A stretch of 58,958 bases of DNA from Collinsella aerofaciens. Its GTDB lineage: Bacteria > Actinomycetota > Coriobacteriia > Coriobacteriales > Coriobacteriaceae. Positions 16,569-26,194 of the stretch are shown in pieces. The notes beneath the pieces were generated by a model. The model had not been told where the DNA came from. It searched no databases and saw only the letters and a list, made by a program, of their open reading frames with translations. Every line of letters begins with the position of its first letter. Position 1 is the first letter of the stretch. Location of the stretch: positions 1 through 58,958 of the forward strand of contig NZ_JADPCJ010000013.1 of assembly GCF_015670795.1 (NCBI RefSeq), given 5' to 3'. Made by a program: the position numbers and the translations under genes.

Positions 16569-17591
16569 TTACTGTTCCGCGTCCTTCATGGGCGGCATGG
16601 GCTTCCAGTCGGGATCCTTGATGATCTTGCGGGCATCCTTCATGCCGCGGCGCAGCGCCGGAATGCCGGTCTTAAAGCATTTGTCGACCGCGGCCAGGCG
16701 AATGAATTCCTTGCAGAAGGTTGCGGCATTGCCCAAGCGGAACAGCATGGGGTGGTAGTCACCGTAGATCTGCATATAGCGAGCGAGGAAGCCTCGGTTG
16801 CGCATGATGTAGTAGCGGTTGGTGTCGCTCGTGGAGTTGAGCTGTCGTTTGCCGGCGATGTCCCAGTTAGAGACGGCGCGGGCGCGCTTGAGCACCACGT
16901 CGGCAACAACGGCGGCGGGGAAGTGCTGGCTGGCCACGTAGCCATAGCAGGCATCGTCGCCGTAGATAAAGAAGCGCGCGTCGGGCAGGCCAATCTTGTC
17001 GACCACGCGGCGCGAGAACATGCCGCCCTCAAAGCACAGCTGGTTCATGGCGCGGTAGCCCTCGGGACCCAGATCCCACTTGGCGATGGGGTTAGGGATG
17101 CCGAGCGAAAGGATGAGCTGGTACTGCCAAAAGAAAGCGCCGCCGTCAAAGTCCAGGCGCGAACCCTGGATGACATCGTAGCGGTCGGTCCACTTGGCAA
17201 GACGCTCGATGCCTTCGGGGATGACGAGCACGTCGTCGTCCATCACCCAGAACCACTGGGCGCCCAGGTCGTAGGCGCATTTGGTGCCGGCGGAGAAGCC
17301 GCCCGCACCGCCGCCGTTTTCGAGCTGCGGGGCGTAGATGACACGGTCGGTGCCGCCCTGCGCGTCGGGCTGCTCGGTGTCGATGCCCCACAGGTTGGCC
17401 AGGCGCTCGTTGAATGCGGTGCACATGGCCTCGGTCTCGCGCGAATTCTCGTTATCGACAATCACGATGCGCCAGGGCGTTGCCGTGAGCTCGGTCATAG
17501 AGTCGAACAAGTTGGCCAGGAGTTCCTGGCGCTTGTACGTAACGACGACGATGGCGAGCTTATCGATGGGAGCGGGAAGGGTTGAAGGCAT
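16569..17591 (-). CDS. Glycosyltransferase family 2 (GlfT2/galactofuranosyl-type)
   Basis: 340 residues, GT-A fold. The N-terminus LAIVVVTYKRQELLANLFDSM is the nucleotide-sugar-binding start, and WFWVMDDDVLV gives the metal-binding DxD. ENGGGAGGFSAGTKCAYDLG and the later GDDACYGY resemble galactofuranosyltransferase GlfT2-type enzymes, so UDP-Galf is a possible donor (inference). The ATG at 17591 is preferred to an upstream in-frame ATG because the domain begins eight residues later. It is convergent with the ATPase-like gene, separated by only 17 bp. Confidence 0.8.
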   Translation of the reverse strand: MPSTLPAPIDKLAIVVVTYKRQELLANLFDSMTELTATPWRIVIVDNENSRETEAMCTAFNERLANLWGIDTEQPDAQGGTDRVIYAPQLENGGGAGGFSAGTKCAYDLGAQWFWVMDDDVLVIPEGIERLAKWTDRYDVIQGSRLDFDGGAFFWQYQLILSLGIPNPIAKWDLGPEGYRAMNQLCFEGGMFSRRVVDKIGLPDARFFIYGDDACYGYVASQHFPAAVVADVVLKRARAVSNWDIAGKRQLNSTSDTNRYYIMRNRGFLARYMQIYGDYHPMLFRLGNAATFCKEFIRLAAVDKCFKTGIPALRRGMKDARKIIKDPDWKPMPPMKDAEQ

Positions 17592-17847
17592 GGGGCAATA
17601 TATCCTTTCACGCGCGGCGGGCGAGCGCTGCACGGAAGCTATCGAATACGTCCTTGGGACTGTCCTATTGTAAAGGCTCGGCGCACCTTAGCGGCAAGCT
17701 TTGAATAAAACGCAGGAACCTGCCATGGGCCCGCCGCATGACGTGGGGCTGCTTTGCCCGCAAGAGGCTCCATAGATTATATAAACGCCCGCTGGCACGC
17801 TGACCCTTTGATACCATGAAACGACAGGTATTTCCTAAGGAGCACAT

Positions 17848-18951
17848 TTGTCTACTAACGCCTCTGGCAGCCCTGTTCTGTCGCTGCTTATTCCCATTTA
17901 CAATGTTCAGCGCTACCTGCGCGAGTGTCTCGATTCCGCCCTGGCGCAGACGCTCAAGGATATTGAGATCATTTGCATTAACGACGGGTCGACCGACAAC
18001 TCGCCGGCGATTATCCGCGAGTATATGGAGCGCGATGGGCGCGTCAAGATGATTGACAAAGCCAACAGCGGCTACGGCGACTCGATGAACCACGGTCTGG
18101 AGATGGCGCGTGGCAAGTACGTTGGTATCTTGGAGTCCGATGACTTTATGGCGTCCGACGCACTCGAAAAGCTTGTCTCGGCCGCCGATACCAATAATGC
18201 CGACTTTGCGAAGGCGAACTTTGATTTCTACTGGTCTAAGCCCGAGGAGCGCCGTTCGCTACACGAGATGTTTAGACCTCGGGATTGCGGCAAGCCGGTG
18301 CACCCGAGCGATACGACACAGTTCTTTAAGCAAAAGCCGTCGATTTGGTCGGCCGTGTACCGTCGCGATTTTCTTGAGCGCAACGGCATTAAGTTCCTGC
18401 CGACTCCGGGGGCATCCTTTCAGGACACGTCATTCGCCTTTAAGGTGATCGCGTGCGCAGATAAGGCTGTTTATCTGCATGATGCCGTGTTGTCGTATCG
18501 CCAGGACAACGAGAATTCCTCGGTCAATTCTTCGGCTAAGGTCTTTTGCGTCAATACCGAGTATGCCGAGATTGAGCGTTGGATTCGAGAGGATTATGCC
18601 CGCGACCACGCAAGTGATGACGTCGCGCGCATGCTCATGTTCAATCAGCTCATTAAGTACGATTCGTACATGTGGAACTACGTGCGCCTGGCGCCTAAGT
18701 TCTATAAGGAGTTCCTGGTTCAGATGGCCAAGGAATTTCAGGCGGCCTTGGACGCGGGGGAGTTTTCGCTTGACGACCTCAAGCCGTGGAAGCGCGCGAA
18801 CCTCGCTGCCATCCTCAAAGATCCTGAGGGCTGGGTTGACGAACATCCGAGCTTTGCGACGGATGGTGCCTTGGGGCGTGCTAAGTATTACGCCTCGGTT
18901 GGAGGCCCAGGCGTGGTCGCCGCTTTCCTCATCGAATCGCTGAGGGGGTAG
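17848..18951 (+). CDS. Glycosyltransferase family 2
   Basis: A 367-residue GT-A enzyme: VLSLLIPIYNVQRYLRECLDS, ICINDGSTDNSP, GILESDDFM (DxD-like ESDD), then a C-terminal helical part with AVLSYRQDNENSSVNS. The start is TTG at 17848 with TAAGGAG upstream. It is clearly paralogous to the gene at 20073, sharing long segments such as KMIDKANSGYGDSMN and KPSIWSAVYRR. First gene of a five-gene glycosyltransferase run; the acceptor and sugar are unknown. Confidence 0.85.
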   Translation: MSTNASGSPVLSLLIPIYNVQRYLRECLDSALAQTLKDIEIICINDGSTDNSPAIIREYMERDGRVKMIDKANSGYGDSMNHGLEMARGKYVGILESDDFMASDALEKLVSAADTNNADFAKANFDFYWSKPEERRSLHEMFRPRDCGKPVHPSDTTQFFKQKPSIWSAVYRRDFLERNGIKFLPTPGASFQDTSFAFKVIACADKAVYLHDAVLSYRQDNENSSVNSSAKVFCVNTEYAEIERWIREDYARDHASDDVARMLMFNQLIKYDSYMWNYVRLAPKFYKEFLVQMAKEFQAALDAGEFSLDDLKPWKRANLAAILKDPEGWVDEHPSFATDGALGRAKYYASVGGPGVVAAFLIESLRG

Positions 18952-18957
18952 GTCGGC

Positions 18958-19998
18958 ATGGGAGAGGCCTCGTGTCCTAAAGCTACCATTGTCGTCCCCG
19001 TTTACAACTCTGCGCGCTCCATTCAGCGATGCCTCGATTCGCTGTTGGCCCAGTCTGAGCGTTCGATTCAGGTTGTCTGCGTCAACGACGGTTCGACTGA
19101 TGATTCGTTGAACGTGTTGCTCCAGATTGCGCAGGCCGACGATCGCGTACTGGTGATTGACCAGGAAAACGCGGGTGTCTCGTGTGCTCGAAATGCCGGT
19201 ATCGATGTCGCCGAGGGCGAGACCGTCTTTTTTGTGGACGCCGACGATTACATCGATGCCCAGACGGTCGAGCGCGTGCTGCATGCCATGGAGTCTGCGG
19301 ATGCCGAGGCCGCCGTTTTTGGCGGCGTCTGTAAACCTGCCGATGCTGCCCCCAAACGCGTCCAGCAACTCATGAGCCCCAAAGCTGGTACCTTCGGCGC
19401 CCGCGATCCTCAACTGCTGTTCCATTCGAATGCGCAGCCCTATGCCTGCCGTGCGGCTTTTTCGCGCGAGCTGCTCAATCGCGAAGGCATTCGCTTCGCC
19501 CCCGGTTTGGCTTTGGGCGAGGACGTCGTCTTCCAATTTGCGGCTTATGCGCTTGCCCGCAGGACCGTCGTCATGCCTGACAAGTTCTACCACTACGTGA
19601 TGGAGAGCGAATCGGCGACGCACGAGTTCAACAGTGCCGAGGCGCGCGCCAAAAAGCTTGACGCCCACATGAAGATGCTCGAGGAGGTCTTGGAAGACTG
19701 GGCGGCCTATGGTCTTTTGGACCTGTGTCCCGGCGAGCTGATAACTTGGTTTTTGGACCTAATTGTGTTCGATCTGGCGCGCTTGGATGCCGATGACTTC
19801 CATCGCGTGGCGGCTCGCGTCAACATGGACCTCACGACGTTTTTGGGAACGGAGTGGGCGGATATGCCTGCTAAGGGTGCCGTTCGCCGTGTTGCCCACA
19901 AGCTCGTTGCGGCGACCTCGGGCGTTTCGATGGCAGACGCCACGCTGTTCTATCTTTCGACTCGCGGTCTCAAAGCCTGCCTGGAGCGCTTTCTATAA
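18958..19998 (+). CDS. Glycosyltransferase family 2
   Basis: A 346-residue GT-A enzyme: KATIVVPVYNSARSIQRCLDS, VVCVNDGSTDDS, AGVSCARNAGIDVAEGETVFFVDADDYID (DxD as DADD). The C-terminal part has ALGEDVVFQFAAYA, typical of EpsJ/WcaA-like enzymes. It starts 6 bp after the previous stop, so it is co-transcribed. Substrate unknown. Confidence 0.83.
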   Translation: MGEASCPKATIVVPVYNSARSIQRCLDSLLAQSERSIQVVCVNDGSTDDSLNVLLQIAQADDRVLVIDQENAGVSCARNAGIDVAEGETVFFVDADDYIDAQTVERVLHAMESADAEAAVFGGVCKPADAAPKRVQQLMSPKAGTFGARDPQLLFHSNAQPYACRAAFSRELLNREGIRFAPGLALGEDVVFQFAAYALARRTVVMPDKFYHYVMESESATHEFNSAEARAKKLDAHMKMLEEVLEDWAAYGLLDLCPGELITWFLDLIVFDLARLDADDFHRVAARVNMDLTTFLGTEWADMPAKGAVRRVAHKLVAATSGVSMADATLFYLSTRGLKACLERFL

Positions 19999-20072
19999 TT
20001 CCAAGCGCTGCCGCCCGCCGCAACTCGGCTGCTAAAATAACCCTGTTACACGCTATTCAACGGGAGGTTCTC

Positions 20073-21191
20073 TTGCAGAACTCTGATACCCCTAAAGTTT
20101 CGCTGCTTGTCCCCATTTGCAATGTCGAGCGCTATCTGCGCGTGTGCCTCGATTCCGCCGTGGCGCAGACGCTCAATGACATCGAGATCATCTGCATCAA
20201 CGACGGCTCCACCGATAGCTCGCCGGATATCATCCGCGAGTACATGGAGCACGACCCCCGTGTAAAGATGATCGACAAGGCCAACAGCGGCTACGGCGAC
20301 TCGATGAACCGTGGCCTGGAGATGGCGCGCGGTGAGTACGTGGGCATCCTTGAGTCCGACGACTTTATGTTTGAGGATTCGCTTCAAAAGCTGGTCGCCA
20401 AGGCCGATGCTGAGCATGCCGATGCGGTAAAGGGCGACTTTTATCTGTATTGGTCCACGCCCAGCGAGCGACGTGAGCTGTTTGGGATTATCGACGAGCA
20501 TATGACGGGCGCCGCGTATCGCCCCGTCGATCGCCCGGGCATCTTCTACCGCAAACCTTCCATTTGGTCGGCTATCTATCGGCGCGCGTTCCTCAACGAC
20601 AATCAGATTCGCTTCCTTCCCACGCCGGGTGCCTCGTATCAGGATGCGGGTTTTAACTTTAAGGTCTGGGCATGCGCCGAGCGTGCTGCGTTTATCGCGG
20701 ACCCCATTTTGTGCTATCGCCAAGACAACGAGAAGAGCTCCGTTAATTCGCCCAACAAGGTATTTTGCGTGTGCGACGAATACGCCGAGATGCAGCGCTT
20801 TTTGGATGAACGCCCCGAGCTTAAGGCTCAGCTTCAGGGTATTTTAATGCGCATGAAGGTCGATACGTACCGTTGGAACGATGAGCGCCTGGTCGATGAA
20901 CTGCGCGAGCAGTTTTGGCAGAAGGCCTCGCCCGAGCTCAAGGCCGACTGGGATGCCGGTCGCTTTGATCTGTCGCTGTTTGATCCGCGTGGCGAGACCG
21001 ACTTGCGCCTGATGGTCAAGTCGCCCCGCGCCTATATCGATTCGCGCTTTGACTTTAAGAAGCCGGGCAAGCTCAATACGTTTAAGCATTACTTTAAGAT
21101 TGGCGGCCTGCCGCTGGTCTGGCGTGTGCTGACGTATCAGTGCACCTACTGCGACAACCCGCACCCCGATGACGTTCCGGCCGCACAGTAG
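20073..21191 (+). CDS. Glycosyltransferase family 2
   Basis: A 372-residue GT-A enzyme, a close paralogue of the gene at 17848: VSLLVPICNVERYLRVCLDSAVAQ, ICINDGSTDSSPDII, GILESDDFMF, then LCYRQDNEKSSVNS. TTG start at 20073 with GGGAGG upstream. The duplication of this enzyme around the unrelated gene at 18958 suggests stepwise growth of the glycan locus. Confidence 0.85.
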   Translation: MQNSDTPKVSLLVPICNVERYLRVCLDSAVAQTLNDIEIICINDGSTDSSPDIIREYMEHDPRVKMIDKANSGYGDSMNRGLEMARGEYVGILESDDFMFEDSLQKLVAKADAEHADAVKGDFYLYWSTPSERRELFGIIDEHMTGAAYRPVDRPGIFYRKPSIWSAIYRRAFLNDNQIRFLPTPGASYQDAGFNFKVWACAERAAFIADPILCYRQDNEKSSVNSPNKVFCVCDEYAEMQRFLDERPELKAQLQGILMRMKVDTYRWNDERLVDELREQFWQKASPELKADWDAGRFDLSLFDPRGETDLRLMVKSPRAYIDSRFDFKKPGKLNTFKHYFKIGGLPLVWRVLTYQCTYCDNPHPDDVPAAQ

Positions 21192-21203
21192 GAGCGAGTG
21201 ACT

Positions 21204-22271
21204 ATGGCTACCCCCAAGATTTCCGTTGTCGTTCCCATCTATAAAGTGGAGGAGTGCCTGGCCTGGTGCCTGGACTCCCTGCTTGCGCAGGACATGCCCG
21301 ATTGGGAAGGCGTGCTGGTCAACGATGGCTCGCCGGACGGCTCGCGCGATATTGCGGCTGCCTATTGCGAAAAGGACGCGCGCTTTACGCTGGTCGATAA
21401 GGAGAACGGCGGCCTGTCGAGTGCGCGTAATGCAGGCATCGCCGCGTCCACGGCGCCTATCGTTGCGTTTTTGGATTCCGACGACCGATTTACGCCCGAT
21501 GCATGCCGCGTGATCGTCGATGTCTTTGAGCGCGAGGACTGCGACGTTTTGACCTTTGGCGCGAACCCGTATCCGCTGGAGGCGGGGTATCCGTGGCTTA
21601 ACTATGTGCTGAGCCCGCGCGATGTGTCGTTTGAAGGCTATAACTCTGACTTGCTGTTTAAGGAAGCATCTCGCCCCTTTGCATGGCGCACCGCCTGCAA
21701 GCGTGAGTTTTTGCTGGGCAACGGGATCGTGTTCGACGAAACCGTTAAGTACGGCGAGGACCAGGTCTTCGATTTTGCCGTGTACGGTCGTTCGCACAAG
21801 ACCGCGCTTATCTCGAACAAGCTGTATGACTACCGCGTGGCGCGCAAGGGTTCGCTCATGGACACCATGCGCTACGACGACGAGACACGTCTGCTGGAGC
21901 ACGTGAAGATTTACTCCGCGGTGCTGGCTGACTGGCGGCGCGACGGTCTCGATGCTCAGCATGCCGATGACCTGGCGTACTTCCTCTGCGATCTGGTGCT
22001 GTACGATGCGCTTAGGTTGCTGGGTTCGGACTGCGGCAAGGTGTTTGCTGCCGTTACCACGGCGCTCGCCGGCTCTACCGTGGGCAGCGTTGCTGCGCTC
22101 GCACAATGCGCTCCTTCTGTTGCTGTTATGGTGCGTGCGGCGCTTACCAGCAAGGCCCCCAATGCCCGCGAGTGCAAAAAGCTCATGTTCGATTACGACG
22201 TCTTGAGGTTTGGGCGCCTGGGTGCCTGCAAGCGCGTGGCAGCGAACGCCCTGGGAAAGCGAGAAGTGTAG
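21204..22271 (+). CDS. Glycosyltransferase family 2
   Basis: A 355-residue GT-A enzyme: KISVVVPIYKVEECLAWCLDS, VLVNDGSPDGSRD, NGGLSSARNAGIAAS, IVAFLDSDDRFTPD (DSDD), and KYGEDQVFDFAVY. The ATG at 21204 lies nine bases after AGGAG and is preferred to a GTG two codons earlier. It ends with TAG directly against the ATG of the next gene, indicating coupling. Confidence 0.85.
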   Translation: MATPKISVVVPIYKVEECLAWCLDSLLAQDMPDWEGVLVNDGSPDGSRDIAAAYCEKDARFTLVDKENGGLSSARNAGIAASTAPIVAFLDSDDRFTPDACRVIVDVFEREDCDVLTFGANPYPLEAGYPWLNYVLSPRDVSFEGYNSDLLFKEASRPFAWRTACKREFLLGNGIVFDETVKYGEDQVFDFAVYGRSHKTALISNKLYDYRVARKGSLMDTMRYDDETRLLEHVKIYSAVLADWRRDGLDAQHADDLAYFLCDLVLYDALRLLGSDCGKVFAAVTTALAGSTVGSVAALAQCAPSVAVMVRAALTSKAPNARECKKLMFDYDVLRFGRLGACKRVAANALGKREV

Positions 22272-24758
22272 ATGAGTATCAAGCGTTTGGCACTTTGCCG
22301 CAGCCAGGGCCGTCTTTTTGTGCTGCTTCGTTTTGCCGGTCAGGATGTCGCCGCGCTTATTGAGCGGGAGGCCTCTCAGGCGTTTGCCCATGCGACTACG
22401 AGCGGTTCTTGTTTGCTGTCGCTGGTGCTCCCGGTCGATCATGGCCGTGTGCTGGCGCTTTGCCCTTCCGTTTCCGATTACGAGCGCGAGCTCGCCGTCT
22501 TGGTGCTTCCGTTTTTGGATGGCTCGTCGATGGATGTCGTTTTTGCATCCGATGGCCAAAGGTTGGGCTCCATTTGTCTCGATAGCCGCGTGGCCAAGCT
22601 GGAATCCAAGATTAACTACAAAGCAAAGCCTGCGCTGTGTGCGCTTATCCGCGATGCGCAGCGTGGCGAACACTGCGGTCGCTACGAGATCGATGCCATT
22701 CGCTATTTGCCGGCAGACTCCGGCGCGGTGTGGCGCTATGAGGTTACCTGGGCGGGAGACTCCCAGTGCGCGCCTGAGCTTCAGATCTTCGATACGCATA
22801 TGAATGCCATCGATGCTACCGTGCATGTGTTCGAATCGCAGGTCGATGTGCCGCAGCAGGATGGATGCCGTGTCAATAAAACGTATCTGAGCGTTGAGAT
22901 GCCTCAAGATATACGAGATTTTGTCGCGATTGTGAGCGATTCCACAGAGCAGATCCAGAGCGGGTTTTGCGCCATGGATGGTCGCCTGTACAACGGCATG
23001 GTCGACGACAGCTGGAACCGCATGAAGGATGCACGCGCTGATGACGCAGCTTATCGACGTTGGTTTGAGCAACATCGCGCAAAGCCGGGCGATCTGGCGT
23101 GCCAGCGTGTCGCTTCGGTGGCTTTTGCCTATAGACCACTCGTGAGTATTGTGGTGCCGTGCTACAAGACTGATCGGGAATACCTGCGCGAGCTGCTGGA
23201 CTCGGTGCTAGCCCAGAGTTATGACAACTGGGAACTGCTCCTTATGGATGCCTCGCCTGAATGGGATGCGGTGGCCGCCCTTGCGGCAGGCGCCAACGAC
23301 GAGCGCATCCGTCGCATCGAGCTTCCCGGCAACGGCGGTATTGTGCTCAACACCAACGCAGGTATCGAGCGAGCGACAGGCGACTACGTCGCGTTCTTGG
23401 ACCATGACGACATTCTGGAACCGGACGCGTTATTCCAGTATGTTTCCGCGCTGAATAAGGCGGCCGAGGACAAGCGTCCCCAGGTCCTGTTCTGCGACGA
23501 GGACATGTTCCAGAAAACGGGGGAGTGGGGCCAGCCGGTCTTTAAGACGCGGCTCAACGTCGACCTGCTCTATAGCCATAACTGCGTGACGCATTTCCTG
23601 ATGGTGGAGAAGGCGCTCATCGATCGTATTGGCACGTCCCCGGAAGACGTTGCGGGTGCCCAGGACTACGACTTGACGCTTCGCTGCCTTTCGGCGGACG
23701 CGCGGTTTGAGCATGTTGCGCATGTGCTGTATCACTGGCGCGTGCATCCGGGATCGACCGCCGATGGCTCTGCCGATAGCAAGCCGTATGCTATTGAAGC
23801 TGGGCGCCTTGCGCTGCAGCGCCACTTTAACGCGCTGGACATTTGCGGAACAGTCGAGGAGACCGAGACGCCGTTTGTCTATCGCATGCGCTATGCGCTG
23901 CCGGAGTCTGCGCCGCTGGTGAGCATTGTGATTCCCACCAAGGACCACGTTGAGACGCTCGATGCCTGTGTGATGTCGATCGCCCAGAAGGCCACGTATA
24001 CCAATTACGAGATCGTCTTGGTGGAGAACAACAGTGAAGCCCCGGAGACGTTTGCGTATTACGAAACCCTGCCAGAGCGCGTGGCTGCAGCATCCGAAGG
24101 CAAGGGCATCGCGCGCGTTGTGTACTGGCCGGCCGAGTTCAATTACTCTCAGATCATCAATTTTGGTGTGAAGCACGCCAAGGGTGACTATCTGCTGCTG
24201 CTCAACAACGATACCGAGGTCATAAGCCCCGACTTTATCGAAGAGATGATGGGCTATCTGCAGCGTCCCGATGCGGGCGTGGTGGGCGCCAAACTCTACT
24301 TTGCCGATCATCTGGTGCAGCATGCCGGCATTTTGGTTGGCGTGCGTGGCGCACTTGCCCATGCCAACCAGGACTTCTCGGCAAAGCGCGAGGGCTATCT
24401 TGCCCGCGCTGTGCGCCCGGGCAACTTTAGCGCCGTAACGGGTGCCTGTCAGATGGTCCGACGCGACGTATTTGAGCGGGTCGGAGGCTACGACGAGGAA
24501 TTCGCCGTCGGCTTTAACGACGCGGACTTTTGTCTGCGCGTGTGGGAGGCGGGCTATCGAACCATCTATACGCCCTATGCCGAGCTGTATCACTACGAGT
24601 TCACCTCGCGCGGCAGGGAAGAGGCCAACGAGAAAAAGCTGCGCCGCTGGAAGCGCGAGCAAGCGCTGTTCATGCAGCGCTGGCCAGAGTTCTTCCTCGA
24701 TGGCGATCCGTGGTTGGGGCCAAACCTATCTGCCGAGAGTGAGTATTTCTCGGTCTAA
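22272..24758 (+). CDS. Large glycosyltransferase with two GT2 domains
   Basis: 828 residues. An N-terminal beta-rich region of about 280 residues without a recognised domain precedes a first GT2 domain (PLVSIVVPCYKTDREYLREL, YVAFLDHDDILEPDAL) and a second GT2 domain (PLVSIVIPTKDHVETLDACV, GDYLLLLNNDTEVIS, then GFNDADFCLRVWEAGY). Such double-domain enzymes extend O-antigen or rhamnan-type polysaccharides, each domain probably adding one sugar. It starts right after the previous stop, ending the operon. A broken second copy of its C-terminus lies at 28.3-28.8 kb, and a diverged homologue lies on the minus strand at 54.9-57.3 kb. Confidence 0.85.
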   Translation: MSIKRLALCRSQGRLFVLLRFAGQDVAALIEREASQAFAHATTSGSCLLSLVLPVDHGRVLALCPSVSDYERELAVLVLPFLDGSSMDVVFASDGQRLGSICLDSRVAKLESKINYKAKPALCALIRDAQRGEHCGRYEIDAIRYLPADSGAVWRYEVTWAGDSQCAPELQIFDTHMNAIDATVHVFESQVDVPQQDGCRVNKTYLSVEMPQDIRDFVAIVSDSTEQIQSGFCAMDGRLYNGMVDDSWNRMKDARADDAAYRRWFEQHRAKPGDLACQRVASVAFAYRPLVSIVVPCYKTDREYLRELLDSVLAQSYDNWELLLMDASPEWDAVAALAAGANDERIRRIELPGNGGIVLNTNAGIERATGDYVAFLDHDDILEPDALFQYVSALNKAAEDKRPQVLFCDEDMFQKTGEWGQPVFKTRLNVDLLYSHNCVTHFLMVEKALIDRIGTSPEDVAGAQDYDLTLRCLSADARFEHVAHVLYHWRVHPGSTADGSADSKPYAIEAGRLALQRHFNALDICGTVEETETPFVYRMRYALPESAPLVSIVIPTKDHVETLDACVMSIAQKATYTNYEIVLVENNSEAPETFAYYETLPERVAAASEGKGIARVVYWPAEFNYSQIINFGVKHAKGDYLLLLNNDTEVISPDFIEEMMGYLQRPDAGVVGAKLYFADHLVQHAGILVGVRGALAHANQDFSAKREGYLARAVRPGNFSAVTGACQMVRRDVFERVGGYDEEFAVGFNDADFCLRVWEAGYRTIYTPYAELYHYEFTSRGREEANEKKLRRWKREQALFMQRWPEFFLDGDPWLGPNLSAESEYFSV

Positions 24759-24907
24759 GGCAATGGGTTTAGGAAGTCCTGAACTTTCTTTCGCTATGAG
24801 CTTGGAAGAAAGCAATGGTGGACTACTAACTAAGTCATATTACGAAAGCTCGATACTTCCGCGATAAGTTTATACAAGCTTATACAGCTCGATATTATTC
24901 GATATAA

Positions 24908-25516
24908 GTAGATATCGCACTTGCCTTTGCCGGCTTACCCGCCGGCGTTATGGATCTTATTAACGGCAAGGCGCTTACGTTCTTGCGTCGTGCCCTCTCC
25001 GAAGATCTGGCGCCTATCAACCAGGTGGAGGTAGCGCTCTCTATGGGCGATAGCTTTGTCGCGACTGGTTTGACCATAGAGGACGATCTTCTGTCGAGAG
25101 CCGCTAAGGCCACTAAGGGCTATGCCTATCTGGTGCAACTGGTCGGTTACTCCATTTGGCAACGCGCCAACTTGCATCGTGCCAAAAGTGCCATTGTGAG
25201 CGAGGGCGACGTCACCGAAGGCATTGCGCTGGCAGAGGCTCGTTTTCACGATGTTGTTCACGAGCCCGCGATTTCTGGACTTGGACTCAACGATATCAAA
25301 TACCTTTTGGCCATGTGCGAGGATAAGCAGCAGTCCAAATCATCTGAGATTGCTAAACGCATGGGTAAAAAGACCAATGAGGTCAGCTCTATTAGGGCTA
25401 AGCTGCTTCAAAGAGAGGTTATTCAAGCTCCGCAGAGGGGCTACGTGCAGTTTGCCGTGCCGGACCTAGATATCTATCTGCGAGAGAACGCCGCGGAGAT
25501 TCTCGAGCGGTTCTAA
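24908..25516 (+). pseudogene. C-terminal remnant of an AAA-type ATPase
   Basis: The frame opens after a stop at 24905-24907 and reads VDIALAFAGLPAGVMDLINGK, continuing to ILERF. This looks like the end of a P-loop ATPase: a sensor/lid-like segment (DDLLSRAAKATKGYAYLVQLVGY) followed by a winged-helix tail (KSSEIAKRMGKKTNEVSSIRAKLLQREVI). Walker A and B are missing and no ribosome binding site precedes the internal ATG at 24950, so the N-terminal half has been lost. The preceding 24759-24907 holds AT-rich repeated CTTATACA/GATAT motifs and no gene. Confidence 0.65.
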
Positions 25517-26194
25517 ATCGAGGCATGAATAGCCGCCGGTTAACTGCCCTTGTCGACTTGGCTCGCGTCCCCCCAATCTAGTAGACTCTGAACCGTTGCT
25601 AGATTGGGGGGGGGGATTTTCCATGAAACGCTCCATGAAACGAGTTTCCGGGGCCGTTCGGATGCCGTGGCGCAGCAGGGACTTGAGCTTCTCGGCGAAC
25701 ACCTGCTCTTTCGAGTTCGCAAGCAGGCAGACGCCCTCCTGCCGGTGTGCCACGTCGAACCACAGCTCGTCCTGCTCCATCGCAGCGCTCGCGTGGACCC
25801 CCAGGTCGAGCTTCGTGTCGAACGTGCTGCGCCCGTCGCTGACCTTGAGGTTGACGCGCCTGCCCTTGTAGTCCTGCTGCGACAGCTCCTCTATCTCGCC
25901 GGCGATGCGGACGGTTACGCCGTCGCCGAGGTTCGAGAGGGCGGACACAAAGGAGCGAATGGAGGCGTCGTTCATCGGGTACCGCACGAAGTCGAGGTCT
26001 ATGTCCTGGGTTGCGCGGCGCCCGCTCCCCGACAGCGCGCACATCAGGACCCCTCCCTTGACCGTCACTCGGTCGCGCATGCTGGATGCCGCCAGCTTTG
26101 AGAGGATCACGTCCTGGCAGACGCGCGCGGTCGCGTTGAGGCAGGAGTAGCCCTCCTCGCGCTCGTAGCGCGCCCTCATCTCGTTCAGGTCCAT
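25466..26194 (-). CDS. abiEii: AbiEii-type nucleotidyltransferase toxin, C-terminally altered
   Basis: The 242-residue frame begins at an ATG overlapping the antitoxin stop by one base (TGATG), with GGAGGAGG upstream. KGGVLMCALSG and RRATQDIDLDF give the nucleotidyltransferase motif of AbiEii/MenT toxins (G-S-like loop and D-x-D), which in this family modify tRNA ends. Homology is convincing to about LLRHGIRTA (near 25660). Beyond that, the frame runs through a poly-C tract and reads ENPPPQSSNGSESTR, unlike the family, which normally continues for many more helical residues. The toxin is probably truncated, unless slippage in the C tract restores a frame. Confidence 0.65.
   Translation of the reverse strand: MDLNEMRARYEREEGYSCLNATARVCQDVILSKLAASSMRDRVTVKGGVLMCALSGSGRRATQDIDLDFVRYPMNDASIRSFVSALSNLGDGVTVRIAGEIEELSQQDYKGRRVNLKVSDGRSTFDTKLDLGVHASAAMEQDELWFDVAHRQEGVCLLANSKEQVFAEKLKSLLRHGIRTAPETRFMERFMENPPPQSSNGSESTRLGGREPSRQGQLTGGYSCLDLEPLENLRGVLSQIDI
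25569..25611. repeat. Inverted repeat with an 11-G homopolymer at the AbiEii break
   Basis: CCCCCCAATCTAG (25569-25581) and CTAGATTGGGGGG (25599-25611) form a 13-bp stem with a 17-base spacer; the G run extends to 11 bases (606-616 of the 25-kb block). It sits where the AbiEii homology is lost. It may be a junction scar, a terminator-like hairpin or a slippage-prone tract. Confidence 0.6.

Noticed and set aside
20844-23075. 743-codon minus-strand open frame
   Set aside because: It is antisense to three glycosyltransferase genes with recognised motifs and has no domain of its own.
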